Assembly (NCBI GenBank): GCA_002421005.1 | Contig: DIJC01000014.1 | Span: 511,813-575,812, forward strand | From: Enterobacteriaceae bacterium UBA5654 | GTDB taxonomy: Bacteria; Pseudomonadota; Gammaproteobacteria; Enterobacterales; Enterobacteriaceae | Direction of reading: 5' to 3' | DNA length: 64,000 nt | Shown: piece after piece, positions 34,699-43,449 of the stretch | Layout: each line of letters begins with the position of its first letter | Numbering within the stretch: position 1 is the stretch's first letter | Made by a program: the position numbers and the translations under genes | Notes under the pieces: model-generated | What the model saw: only the letters and a program-made list of their open reading frames with translations | Told to the model about the DNA's origin: nothing | The model's database searches: none

Positions 34699-36663
34699 TT
34701 AATGGGCGTTGAGTGGACTGACCCCAAGCCAGGCCAGAATACCTTCGGCCGCGTGCCGCCCTTCCGCCATCGCGGTGACCACTAAATCGGCCCCGCGCAC
34801 CGCATCGCCACCGGCGAAAATTTTCGGATGGGTGGTCTGATAGCGATACTGACTGTTGACGCTGGCGGCAATGCGGCCCCAACTGTCGGTCTGCACGCCC
34901 TGCGCTTCCAGCCACGGCATACGGTGAGGATGAAAACCAAAGGCCATAATGACCGCATCGGCAGGCATCACAAATTCGCTTCCGGCGACCGGCAGCGGAC
35001 GGCGACGCCCCTGGGCATCCGGCTCGCCGAGTTCGGTCCGCTGAAAGCGCACGCCGCTGACGTGGCCCTGCTCATCCAGTTCGATGTTGACCGGCTGAAC
35101 GTTAAACTCAAAATTCGCGCCTTCCTCACGGGCATTTTTCACCTCTTTTTTCGATCCGGGCATGTTGGCTTCATCACGGCGATAAGCGCAGGTGACGCGG
35201 TTCGCGCCGTGACGCAGCGCGGTGCGCACGCAGTCCATCGCGGTATCGCCGCCGCCAAGCACCACCACATTTTGCCCGCCCGTGTCGGTCCACGGCTCGT
35301 CCAGCCCCATCACATGTTTGGTATTGGCGATCAAAAAAGGCAGCGCGTCGTATGCGCCGGGCGCGTCTTCATTGGGGAGATCGGCCTTCATTGAGCGATA
35401 GGTGCCGACGCCGACAAACACCGCGTCGTAATCCGCCAGCAGCGCGGAGAGCGGAATATCTTTGTCAATTTCACAGTTCAGTTCAAAGCGGACGCCCATC
35501 GCAGTGAAGATTTCACGGCGGCGGGCAAGAAGCGATTTATCCAGCTTGAAGGCCGGAATGCCAAACGTCAGCAGGCCGCCGATTTCCGGGTGGCGATCGA
35601 ACACCACCGGCTGTACGCCCTGGCGTATCAGCACGTCAGCGCAGGCAAGCCCGGCGGGACCCGCGCCGATAATCGCCACTTTTTTATCGGTCAGGGTGAC
35701 GTGCCGGAGATCCGGTCGCCAGCCCTGGGCCAGCGCCTGGTCAGAGATATAGCGCTCGATGTTGCCGATGGTCACTGCGCCGTGGGCATCGCGCACGGTA
35801 CACGCGCCTTCGCAGAGTCGATCCTGCGGGCAAACGCGACCGGTAATTTCCGGCAGGCAGTTAGTCTGGTGTGAAAATTCTGCCGCCGCTGCAATATCGC
35901 CGCCTTTAACCTGCTCAATCCACTGCGGAATGTGGTTATGCAGCGGACAGGTCCATTCACAAATACTGTGATCGCCGCATTTCAGGCAGCGGGTGGCTTC
36001 ATCATGCGCCTGCAACGGGCTGAAAGGCAGGTAGATTTCCGCAAACCCGCTTTTTCGCGCGGCAAGATCGAGCTTATCCGGTTCGCCGCGTGCGGTCAGC
36101 GCCTGCATCTGCGCTTTTTTGCTGATTGTCGGTGCGGACTGCGGCGCGGCCGGTCCCTGCCAGTGCGTTTCGCGGCGGGCGGTGTTCAGGCGACGATTTT
36201 TAGCCAGTCGGGTGAGCGTTTCCGGGGTGATAATTTGCAGCGCGTCCGCCGGGCAATTCTGCACGCAGGCAGGCCCGGCTTCGCGCGATGCGCACAAATC
36301 ACATTTGTGGGCAGTCGCGTTGACCCGCCCCTGTCCGACGGGCGTTATCGTCATTTGCATGGTGCCGAACGGGCAGGCCACCACACAGGATTTACAGCCA
36401 ATGCATCGTTCTTCCACCACCAGCACCGCATGGTTTTCAAGGCGGATGGCGTCGTTGGGACAGCTACGGGCGCAGGGGGCATCTTCGCAGTGATGGCAGG
36501 TGACGGCGCTTTGCTGCTCGCCGCTTTTTACAACCGTGATGCGGGGGCGGAAATGCAGTTTGCTGACCACGTGCTGCTCATCATTGTGCGCCATCACGCA
36601 GGCCACTTCGCAGGCATGGCAGGCGATGCATTTCTGGCTATCGGCCATAATAAAGTGATTCAT
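34699..36663 (-). CDS. aegA: Iron-sulfur flavin oxidoreductase AegA
   Basis: A 654-residue fusion. The N-terminal HycB/ferredoxin-like part (about 1-170) has several four-cysteine clusters (CIACHACEVAC, CEDAPCARSC, CIGCKSCVVAC). A glutamate-synthase small-subunit-like part (about 195-654) has CLKCGDHSICEWTCPL, an FAD motif VAIIGAGPAGLACADV (about 330) and an NADPH motif VVLGGGDTAMDCVRTAL (about 470). E. coli aegA is an anaerobically expressed gene controlled by FNR and has been linked to urate degradation. Divergent from acrD. Confidence 0.93.
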   Translation of the reverse strand: MNHFIMADSQKCIACHACEVACVMAHNDEQHVVSKLHFRPRITVVKSGEQQSAVTCHHCEDAPCARSCPNDAIRLENHAVLVVEERCIGCKSCVVACPFGTMQMTITPVGQGRVNATAHKCDLCASREAGPACVQNCPADALQIITPETLTRLAKNRRLNTARRETHWQGPAAPQSAPTISKKAQMQALTARGEPDKLDLAARKSGFAEIYLPFSPLQAHDEATRCLKCGDHSICEWTCPLHNHIPQWIEQVKGGDIAAAAEFSHQTNCLPEITGRVCPQDRLCEGACTVRDAHGAVTIGNIERYISDQALAQGWRPDLRHVTLTDKKVAIIGAGPAGLACADVLIRQGVQPVVFDRHPEIGGLLTFGIPAFKLDKSLLARRREIFTAMGVRFELNCEIDKDIPLSALLADYDAVFVGVGTYRSMKADLPNEDAPGAYDALPFLIANTKHVMGLDEPWTDTGGQNVVVLGGGDTAMDCVRTALRHGANRVTCAYRRDEANMPGSKKEVKNAREEGANFEFNVQPVNIELDEQGHVSGVRFQRTELGEPDAQGRRRPLPVAGSEFVMPADAVIMAFGFHPHRMPWLEAQGVQTDSWGRIAASVNSQYRYQTTHPKIFAGGDAVRGADLVVTAMAEGRHAAEGILAWLGVSPLNAH

Positions 36664-36990
36664 TGCCAGGTTCTCTGTTTGCTGATAAAGCCTTAATCTT
36701 TATATGCGTACTTTCTTAGCTGAGCTTCGCGCGGGCAGCAATGGACATTTGCCCGGAAAAGAGGCTTATATTCAGAGAACCTGTAATAGATCAATTTATT
36801 TCACAGAATTTGAAACTACGTTTCAGACGGTGCAACACGCTATTATGTCAGCGAATGTAGAGGTAAAAGGGTAACCGGCGAGATAATTTACATTATCTCC
36901 TTAATTTCTCCACGTTTGTTAAAGCCCTTGCCGCTACAGTGTTACAAGCAATGTTATAACAAAAAATGAGCAATAGAGGTTCTGAACGCG
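36664..36990. promoter_or_regulatory. aegA-acrD intergenic region with inverted repeat; narQ absent
   Basis: A 327-base AT-rich gap with no gene. E. coli carries narQ (nitrate sensor kinase) here. No NarQ-like coding remnant was found. GAGATAAT-TTAC-ATTATCTC at 36880-36899 is a perfect 8-bp inverted repeat 91 bases before acrD and is a candidate operator. E. coli acrD is activated by BaeR and CpxR; I did not identify a clear BaeR box. Confidence 0.5.
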
Positions 36991-39900
36991 ATGGCGAATT
37001 TCTTTATCGATCGCCCCATTTTTGCCTGGGTGCTGGCAATACTGTTATGCCTGCTGGGCACGTTATCCATAATTTCATTACCCGTTGAACAATATCCCGA
37101 CCTCGCTCCGCCAAATGTGCGCGTGACCGCCAACTATCCCGGCGCTTCGGCGCAGACGCTGGAAAATACGGTGACTCAGGTCATCGAGCAGAATATGACC
37201 GGCCTCGACAACTTAATGTATATGTCGTCGCAGAGCAGCAGCACCGGCCAGGCGAGCGTAACGTTAAGTTTCGTCGCCGGGACCGATCCTGATGAAGCCA
37301 TGCAGCAGGTGCAGAATCAGCTTCAGTCAGCGATGCGCAAACTTCCGCAGGCGGTGCAGAATCAGGGCGTGACGGTGCGTAAAACCGGCGACACGAATAT
37401 TCTGACCATCGCTTTCGTGTCTACCGACGGCAGTATGGATAAGCAGGATATCGCCGACTACGTGGCGAGTAACATCCAGGAGCCACTGAGCCGAATTAAC
37501 GGCGTCGGCGACATCGACGCCTACGGCTCACAATATTCCATGCGCATCTGGCTCGATCCGACCAAACTGAACAGCGTCCAGATGACGGCAAAGGACGTTA
37601 CCGACGCCATTGAATCGCAGAACGCGCAGATTGCCGTCGGTCAGTTGGGTGGAACGCCTGCCGTTGATACTCAGGCGCTGAACGCCACCATTAATTCACA
37701 GTCGCTGCTTCAGACTCCCCAGCAATTCCGCGATATTACCCTGCGGGTGAATCAGGACGGCTCAGAAGTGACCCTGGGCGACGTGGCGAAAGTGGAGATG
37801 GGCGCGGAGAAATACGACAACCTTAGCCGCTATAACCGCCAGCCCGCGTCCGGGCTTGGCGTCAAGCTGGCGTCCGGGGCCAATGAAATGGCGACGGCGG
37901 AGCTGGTGCTACATCGGCTGGATGAGCTGTCGCAGTATTTCCCCCACGGGCTGGAGTATAAAGTCGCTTACGAAACCACCTCTTTCGTTAAAGCATCCAT
38001 CATCGACGTGGTGAAAACGCTGCTGGAAGCGATCGCGCTGGTATTCCTCGTGATGTATCTGTTCCTGCAAAATTTCCGCGCCACGCTTATCCCCACTATC
38101 GCGGTGCCGATTGTGCTGATGGGGACGTTTGCCGTACTCTACGCCTTCGACTACAGCATTAACACTCTCACCATGTTTGCGATGGTACTGGCCATCGGTC
38201 TGCTGGTGGACGACGCGATTGTGGTGGTGGAAAACGTCGAGCGCATCATGAGCGAGGAAGGACTTTCCCCGCGCGAGGCCACGCGAAAATCAATGGGCCA
38301 GATTCAGGGGGCGCTGGTCGGGATTGCGATGGTGCTCTCCGCCGTGTTTGTGCCGATGGCCTTTTTCGGCGGCACGACAGGGGCTATCTATCGCCAGTTT
38401 TCGATAACCATTGTCTCGGCGATGGTGCTGTCGGTGCTGGTGGCAATGATCCTTACCCCTGCCCTGTGCGCCACGATACTTAAACCGCTGCATAAAGGTG
38501 AACATCACGGGCAGCGCGGATTCTTCGGCTGGTTCAACCGCACGTTCAACCGTAACGCCCGGCGCTATGAATCCGGTGTGGCAAAAATTCTCAATAGCAG
38601 CCTGCGCTGGATCCTGATTTATGTCCTGCTGCTCGGCGGCGTGGTATTCCTGTTTCTGCGCCTGCCGACCTCTTTTCTGCCTCAGGAAGACCGGGGCATG
38701 TTCACCACCTCGATTCAGCTTCCGAGCGGCTCCACCCAGCAGCAAACGCTGAAAGTGGTGCAAAAGATTGAAGATTATTTCTTCAACAACGAAAAGGATA
38801 ACGTGACGTCCATTTTTGCTACCGTTGGCTCCGGCCCTGGCGGTAACGGTCAGAACGTGGCGCGGATGTTCGTGCGCCTGAAAGACTGGGACGATCGGGA
38901 TATGAGCAGCGGCTCGTCGTTCGCCATTATTGAACGTGCGACCAAAGCGTTTCGCCATATTAATGAAGCGCGGGTGATCGCCAGCAGTCCGCCGTCGATC
39001 AGCGGCCTCGGTAGCTCTGCCGGGTTTGATATGGAGCTTCAGGACCACGGCGGAAAAGGGCATGATGCGCTGATGGCGGCCCGTGACACGCTGCTGGATC
39101 TGGCGGGAAAAGAGGACGCCCTGACCCGCGTCCGGCATAACGGTCTCGACGACAGCCCGCAGTTACAGATCGACATCGATCAGCGTAAAGCGCAGGCGCT
39201 GGGGGTAAATATTGATGATATCAATGACACCCTGCAAACCGCGTGGGGATCGAGCTACGTCAATGACTTTATGGATCGTGGCCGGGTGAAAAAAGTGTAC
39301 GTGCAGGCCGCCGCGAAGTACCGGATGCTGCCGGATGACGTTAACCAGTGGTACGTGCGTAATAAAGACGGCAACATGGTTCCCTTCTCTGCCTTTGCGA
39401 CATCGCGCTGGGAAACCGGCTCGCCGCGTCTGGAGCGCTATAATGGCTACTCCGCGCTGGAGATTGTCGGCGAAGCCGCGCCCGGTGTCAGTACCGGAAC
39501 AGCCATGGATATTATGGAGAAGCTGGTACAGCAGTTGCCCGGCGGTTTTGGTCTGGAGTGGACGGCAATGTCGTATCAGGAACGTCTCTCCGGGGCGCAG
39601 GCTCCGGCGCTGTACGCCCTCTCCCTGCTGGTGGTCTTTCTGTGCCTGGCGGCGCTGTATGAAAGCTGGTCGGTGCCGTTCTCGGTGGTGCTGGTGGTGC
39701 CGCTGGGTCTGTTTGGCGCTCTGCTGGCGACCTGGATGCGCGGGCTGGAAAATGACGTTTATTTTCAGGTGGGCCTGCTGACGGTCATTGGTCTGGCGGC
39801 TAAAAACGCCATTCTGATCGTAGAGTTTGCCAACGAACTGAATCAGAAAGGGGAAGACCTGCTTAAAGCCACGCTGGACGCCTGCCGCCAGCGGCTGCGG

Positions 39901-40104
39901 CCAATCTTAATGACCTCGCTGGCGTTTATCTTTGGCGTGTTGCCGATGGCGACCAGTACCGGTGCCGGTTCAGGCGGCCAACATGCGGTGGGAACGGGGG
40001 TCATCGGTGGGATGATCTCAGCGACAATTCTGGCAATTTTGTTCGTGCCGCTGTTCTTTGTGCTGATCCGCCGCTGTTTCCCGCTGCGGCCACGGGCGAA
40101 GTGA
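36991..40104 (+). CDS. acrD: Multidrug efflux RND permease AcrD
   Basis: A 1037-residue inner-membrane proton-driven pump, the same length as E. coli AcrD. It exports aminoglycosides and other amphiphiles with AcrA and TolC, encoded elsewhere. The family opening MANFFIDRPIFAWVLAI, twelve membrane helices, two large periplasmic loops and the proton-relay pair in GLLVDDAIVVVENVER (about D407-D408) are visible. No adaptor gene is adjacent, as usual for acrD. A strong terminator follows. Confidence 0.96.
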   Translation: MANFFIDRPIFAWVLAILLCLLGTLSIISLPVEQYPDLAPPNVRVTANYPGASAQTLENTVTQVIEQNMTGLDNLMYMSSQSSSTGQASVTLSFVAGTDPDEAMQQVQNQLQSAMRKLPQAVQNQGVTVRKTGDTNILTIAFVSTDGSMDKQDIADYVASNIQEPLSRINGVGDIDAYGSQYSMRIWLDPTKLNSVQMTAKDVTDAIESQNAQIAVGQLGGTPAVDTQALNATINSQSLLQTPQQFRDITLRVNQDGSEVTLGDVAKVEMGAEKYDNLSRYNRQPASGLGVKLASGANEMATAELVLHRLDELSQYFPHGLEYKVAYETTSFVKASIIDVVKTLLEAIALVFLVMYLFLQNFRATLIPTIAVPIVLMGTFAVLYAFDYSINTLTMFAMVLAIGLLVDDAIVVVENVERIMSEEGLSPREATRKSMGQIQGALVGIAMVLSAVFVPMAFFGGTTGAIYRQFSITIVSAMVLSVLVAMILTPALCATILKPLHKGEHHGQRGFFGWFNRTFNRNARRYESGVAKILNSSLRWILIYVLLLGGVVFLFLRLPTSFLPQEDRGMFTTSIQLPSGSTQQQTLKVVQKIEDYFFNNEKDNVTSIFATVGSGPGGNGQNVARMFVRLKDWDDRDMSSGSSFAIIERATKAFRHINEARVIASSPPSISGLGSSAGFDMELQDHGGKGHDALMAARDTLLDLAGKEDALTRVRHNGLDDSPQLQIDIDQRKAQALGVNIDDINDTLQTAWGSSYVNDFMDRGRVKKVYVQAAAKYRMLPDDVNQWYVRNKDGNMVPFSAFATSRWETGSPRLERYNGYSALEIVGEAAPGVSTGTAMDIMEKLVQQLPGGFGLEWTAMSYQERLSGAQAPALYALSLLVVFLCLAALYESWSVPFSVVLVVPLGLFGALLATWMRGLENDVYFQVGLLTVIGLAAKNAILIVEFANELNQKGEDLLKATLDACRQRLRPILMTSLAFIFGVLPMATSTGAGSGGQHAVGTGVIGGMISATILAILFVPLFFVLIRRCFPLRPRAK

Positions 40105-40124
40105 GATATTCAACTTCCATGAAC

Positions 40125-40152
40125 AAAAAAGCGACCGTTACGGTCGCTTTTT
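40125..40152 (+). terminator. Terminator downstream of acrD
   Basis: AAAAAAGCGACCG pairs with GGTCGCTTTTT around a short loop, with a T run, 20 bases past the acrD stop. Confidence 0.9.
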
Positions 40153-40203
40153 GCTGTATTGCTACACTGGAGCCATCACCATCACGGCTTACGGCGAGGG
40201 ATT

Positions 40204-40263
40204 TTATTTACGCAGCATCCCTTCAATAAAATCTTTCCAGTTCCCTAGTTCACGATCAATCAT
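40204..40263 (-). CDS. ypfM: Small protein YpfM
   Basis: A 19-residue protein, MIDRELGNWKDFIEGMLRK, differing from E. coli YpfM at only two positions by memory. It has a GAGGTCGTT ribosome-binding site before the ATG and the same position between acrD and yffB. It is a short, charged, probably helical peptide. Strong conservation across genera at this length supports real translation. Function unknown. Confidence 0.88.
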   Translation of the reverse strand: MIDRELGNWKDFIEGMLRK

Positions 40264-40927
40264 AACGACCTCTCTTTATTATTATCGCTATTTTACAAAA
40301 TTCTTTTTTCTGTGAAAAGAATTTTTACGCCACGGCTATACGGGTTTCCTCCTGGATTTTCCTTAACTGTTGAGCTTAATATGCGCGTCGGGCGTGGCTA
40401 TTAATGTGACACATAGCAACATTTTGCAATATCTTTCATCAGAGAAGCCATAATTATAATCCACATCAATAAACAGACGCCGAAGCCCTCCACGAAGCGC
40501 CAAAAGCCTTTTCCGCAGGGCATCAGGGTCGCACATTACTTTTTCGGTTCTCGTTCCGGGGCTGCGCGGCAGATAAATTATTGACATTGGTTATGTTAAC
40601 CTTTGAAGTCCATATTGTTGGCATTGTTACATTTTCGGTTACGATGACGATCTTATTATGACGGTGCAGTGGCAGTTCACTCGCTAATCTCTTCCCTAAA
40701 AACGCCCCTATAACATTCTCTTTTGGCTGGCGATTTAATTATGCACTTTTACTATGGTTATAGTGATAAATTCGAGTATGGAATTAGGCGTCGGAATAAT
40801 GTTCTGCCTCGGGTTATTTTCATTCACGCGATGATTACATAATATTCGATTAATTATGCGCTGATATTGAATAAGAAATCTCATTCAAATAATATGAACA
40901 AATCCACTTAACGACATGAGGGCTGTT
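40264..40927. other. AT-rich 660-bp interval between ypfM and yffB
   Basis: A low-GC stretch that looks different from the surrounding roughly 55% GC genes. It holds an 11-bp perfect inverted repeat (AAAATTCTTTT at 40297-40307, AAAAGAATTTT at 40315-40325), one doubtful 74-codon ORF on the minus strand (40363-40587) and GGTTATGTTAACC at 40589-40601. The last 300 bases (40602-40920) contain no ORF I would defend; a small RNA or regulatory tract is possible. Confidence 0.5.
40363..40587 (-). CDS. Doubtful 74-residue ORF
   Basis: Open frame of 74 codons, starting MSIIYLPRSPG, with an Arg/Leu-rich middle (RKRLLALRGGLRRLFIDVDY) and a hydrophobic MLLCVTLIAT stretch. No recognisable SD precedes the ATG, but the partial palindrome GGTTAACATAACC ends one base before it. 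It is on the same strand as ypfM, 99 bases upstream. I do not recognise the sequence. It could be a real orphan, a gene remnant or chance. Confidence 0.3.
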   Translation of the reverse strand: MSIIYLPRSPGTRTEKVMCDPDALRKRLLALRGGLRRLFIDVDYNYGFSDERYCKMLLCVTLIATPDAHIKLNS

Positions 40928-41284
40928 ATGATTGTCCTGTATGGCATTAAAAACTGCGATACCATCAAAAAAGCGCGCCGCTGGCTGGATGACCACGGTA
41001 AAACGTACCGCTTCCACGATTATCGCGTTGATGGCCTTGATGAATCCCTGTTACGCTCGTTTGTGAACGCGCTGGGCTGGGAAGCGCTGCTGAATACGCG
41101 TGGCACGACATGGCGCAAGCTGGATGATGCGCAAAAGTTGGCGGTAAAGGATGCCGATTCCGCCATTATATTGATGCTGGAAATGCCAGCGATGATTAAA
41201 CGCCCATTGCTCCGCGCGCCAGGGAAGCCTATGCTGCTGGGTTTTAATGATTCAGGTTATCAGACCTGGTTTGATGAGGTGTAG
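40928..41284 (+). CDS. yffB: ArsC/Spx-family thioredoxin-fold protein YffB
   Basis: A 118-residue protein of the arsenate-reductase-like (ArsC/Spx) family. The single N-terminal active-site cysteine is in GIKNCDTIKKA (about residue 10), and the conserved LLNTRGTTWRKL and IKRPLL segments follow. The frame allows an ATG four codons earlier, but the ATG at 40928 has GAGG at good spacing and gives the E. coli length. Three bases precede dapE, so they form one unit. Probably glutathione-dependent thiol chemistry; the physiological role is unknown. Confidence 0.92.
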   Translation: MIVLYGIKNCDTIKKARRWLDDHGKTYRFHDYRVDGLDESLLRSFVNALGWEALLNTRGTTWRKLDDAQKLAVKDADSAIILMLEMPAMIKRPLLRAPGKPMLLGFNDSGYQTWFDEV

Positions 41285-41287
41285 TGT

Positions 41288-42415
41288 ATGTCTTGCCCGG
41301 TTATTGAGCTGGCACAGCAGCTTATCCGCCGCCCTTCGCTGAGTCCCGACGATGCGGGATGCCAGGCCATTATGATTGAACGTCTGCGCGCGATTGGCTT
41401 TACTGTCGAGCCCATGGACGTTGGCGATACCCGCAATTTCTGGGCGTGGCGTGGGCAGGGTGAAACGCTGGCGTTTGCCGGTCATACCGATGTGGTTTCC
41501 GCTGGCGATGCTGACCGCTGGATCAACCCGCCGTTTGAACCGACGATCCGCGACGGTATGCTTTTTGGTCGCGGCGCGGCGGATATGAAAGGTTCACTGG
41601 CGGCAATGGTCGTGGCAGCCGAACGTTTCGTGGCGCAGCACCCCAATCATCGCGGTCGGCTGGCATTTCTGATCACCTCCGATGAAGAAGCCAGCGCCAA
41701 AAATGGCACGGTCAAAGTGGTTGAAGGGCTGATGGCGCGCCATGAACGGCTGGATTATTGCCTGGTGGGTGAGCCTTCCAGCACTGAAGTAGTGGGCGAC
41801 GTAGTGAAAAACGGTCGGCGCGGTTCGCTGACCTGCAACCTGACTATTCACGGCGTCCAGGGACACGTTGCTTATCCGCATCTGGCCGATAACCCGGTAC
41901 ACCGTGCGGCCCCGATGCTCAGCGAGCTGGTTGGCATTGAATGGGATCGCGGTAACGACTATTTCCCGCCAACCAGTATGCAGATTGCCAATATTCAGGC
42001 CGGGACCGGCAGCAATAACGTGATCCCCGGCGATCTGTTTGTTCAGTTTAATTTTCGCTTCAGCACCGAGCTGACCGATGAAATGATCAAAGCCCGGACG
42101 ATCGCCCTGCTGGAAAAACATCAGTTGCGCTACACGCTGGACTGGTGGCTTTCGGGGCAGCCTTTCCTTACGGGACGCGGTAAGCTGATTGAGGCGGTGG
42201 TCAACGCAATTGAGCACTATAATGAAATTAAACCGCAACTGCTGACCACAGGCGGCACATCTGACGGACGTTTTATTGCGCGGATGGGCGCACAAGTGGT
42301 TGAACTGGGGCCGGTTAACGCAACCATTCATAAAATAAATGAATGCGTCAATGCCGCCGACCTGCAACTGCTGGCCCGTATGTATCAGCGCGTGATGGAA
42401 CATCTGGTCGCCTGA
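41288..42415 (+). CDS. dapE: Succinyl-diaminopimelate desuccinylase DapE
   Basis: A dinuclear zinc peptidase-family enzyme of the lysine/meso-DAP pathway. It removes succinate from N-succinyl-LL-DAP. The 375 residues match E. coli. Metal and catalytic residues are seen in FAGHTDVV (His about 66), GRGAADMKG (Asp about 99) and SDEEASA (Glu about 133-134). dapA, an earlier step, lies 7 kb away in its own unit. Confidence 0.98.
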   Translation: MSCPVIELAQQLIRRPSLSPDDAGCQAIMIERLRAIGFTVEPMDVGDTRNFWAWRGQGETLAFAGHTDVVSAGDADRWINPPFEPTIRDGMLFGRGAADMKGSLAAMVVAAERFVAQHPNHRGRLAFLITSDEEASAKNGTVKVVEGLMARHERLDYCLVGEPSSTEVVGDVVKNGRRGSLTCNLTIHGVQGHVAYPHLADNPVHRAAPMLSELVGIEWDRGNDYFPPTSMQIANIQAGTGSNNVIPGDLFVQFNFRFSTELTDEMIKARTIALLEKHQLRYTLDWWLSGQPFLTGRGKLIEAVVNAIEHYNEIKPQLLTTGGTSDGRFIARMGAQVVELGPVNATIHKINECVNAADLQLLARMYQRVMEHLVA

Positions 42416-42442
42416 CGGCCGCACAATCAAGAGGATTCGCAC

Positions 42443-42631
42443 ATGGAATGGCTAACAAAATACTGGTGGATTCTGGTACTGGTGTTTCTGGTAGGCGTAT
42501 TACTCAACGTGATTAAAGATCTGAAACGGGTCGATCACAAAAAATTTCTCGCCAACAAGCCGGAACTGCCCCCGCATCGTGACTTCAACGATAAATGGGA
42601 TGATGAAGACGACTGGCCGAAGAAAAAGTAA
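42443..42631 (+). CDS. ypfN: UPF0370 membrane protein YpfN
   Basis: A 62-residue protein with one N-terminal membrane helix (about 6-24) and a charged cytosolic tail rich in Lys and Asp (HRDFNDKWDDEDDWPKKK). It matches E. coli YpfN, which is four residues longer at the C-terminus. It follows dapE by 27 bases with AAGAGGATTC as SD. Function unknown. Confidence 0.92.
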   Translation: MEWLTKYWWILVLVFLVGVLLNVIKDLKRVDHKKFLANKPELPPHRDFNDKWDDEDDWPKKK

Positions 42632-42637
42632 CGCTGG

Positions 42638-42671
42638 CGGCGGAAAAGGGTTGCCCTTTCCGCCGTTTTTA
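42638..42671 (+). terminator. Terminator downstream of ypfN
   Basis: GGCGGAAAAGGG pairs with CCCTTTCCGCC (one bulged A) around TTG, followed by five Ts. It ends the yffB-dapE-ypfN unit and may also serve convergent ypfH. Confidence 0.88.
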
Positions 42672-42674
42672 TTT

Positions 42675-43373
42675 TCAGAACAGTTCAACAATCCCGTCAT
42701 CATTCGGCTTGCCGCCGCTTAGCGCTTCATCGAAGTAGTGCTTCGGTACGGTATAGCGCAAATGATCGAGAGCAAACTGCATACTACGCTCGTCGATGGC
42801 GTGCCCCAGATCCTCAACGATATCCAGCGTGACATCCCCGCCCGCCTGCATAATCGCTTCCTGTGCTGCCACCGCATGTGCCAGGCCAATCACCCGGTCT
42901 TCACCGCCGTGGATCAAATGCACGGTGGTGGCAGTCGTGGCGTTTTCCGGCAGCGTGGCGTAGCGGCCGTTAAAGGCGATCACCCGTGATGCCAGACCCG
43001 GCTCGGCTTTGATGCTCTCCAGCGACATGATCGAGCCTTGCGAGAAACCGATTAACGCCGTCGCCAGCGGGCCGACGCCGCTCTGCTTCTGCCAGAAGCG
43101 CACGGTCTCAATAAATGTCGGCATAATGGCGTCCACGCGCGCCTGACGGTTAGCTTCCGTCACGTCCTGCACGGAAAACCACTGGCGTGCTGGCGGCGAG
43201 CCGCACGGCTCTGCCCCGCCAATGCTGACGATCAGCGCGTCGGGAAAAAGCGGCGAAAACCAGCTTCCCAACTGCCCCATCGCCACCGGATTGTCACCGA
43301 CGCCATGAAACAGCAGCAGTAATTGTTGCGCAGGCTTGTCAGGATTCTGAACGATAAAATGATCGTGTTTCAT
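42675..43373 (-). CDS. ypfH: Alpha/beta-hydrolase (carboxylesterase) YpfH
   Basis: A 232-residue cytosolic serine hydrolase. The nucleophile elbow GFSQGS (Ser about 117), late Asp in GGEDRV and His in DLGHAID form the triad. E. coli YpfH shows palmitoyl-CoA/esterase activity. The frame is open about 90 codons further upstream, across tmcA sequence, but the ATG at 43373 with SD AAAGGAGAAAGCC and the family start MKHDHFIVQ decide it. Confidence 0.93.
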   Translation of the reverse strand: MKHDHFIVQNPDKPAQQLLLLFHGVGDNPVAMGQLGSWFSPLFPDALIVSIGGAEPCGSPPARQWFSVQDVTEANRQARVDAIMPTFIETVRFWQKQSGVGPLATALIGFSQGSIMSLESIKAEPGLASRVIAFNGRYATLPENATTATTVHLIHGGEDRVIGLAHAVAAQEAIMQAGGDVTLDIVEDLGHAIDERSMQFALDHLRYTVPKHYFDEALSGGKPNDDGIVELF

Positions 43374-43449
43374 GGCTTTCTCCTTTGTTCTGACAGGCAG
43401 TTTACGCCGTCCGGGGGTAATGACCATGCCATTTAACTGAATGAGATTG

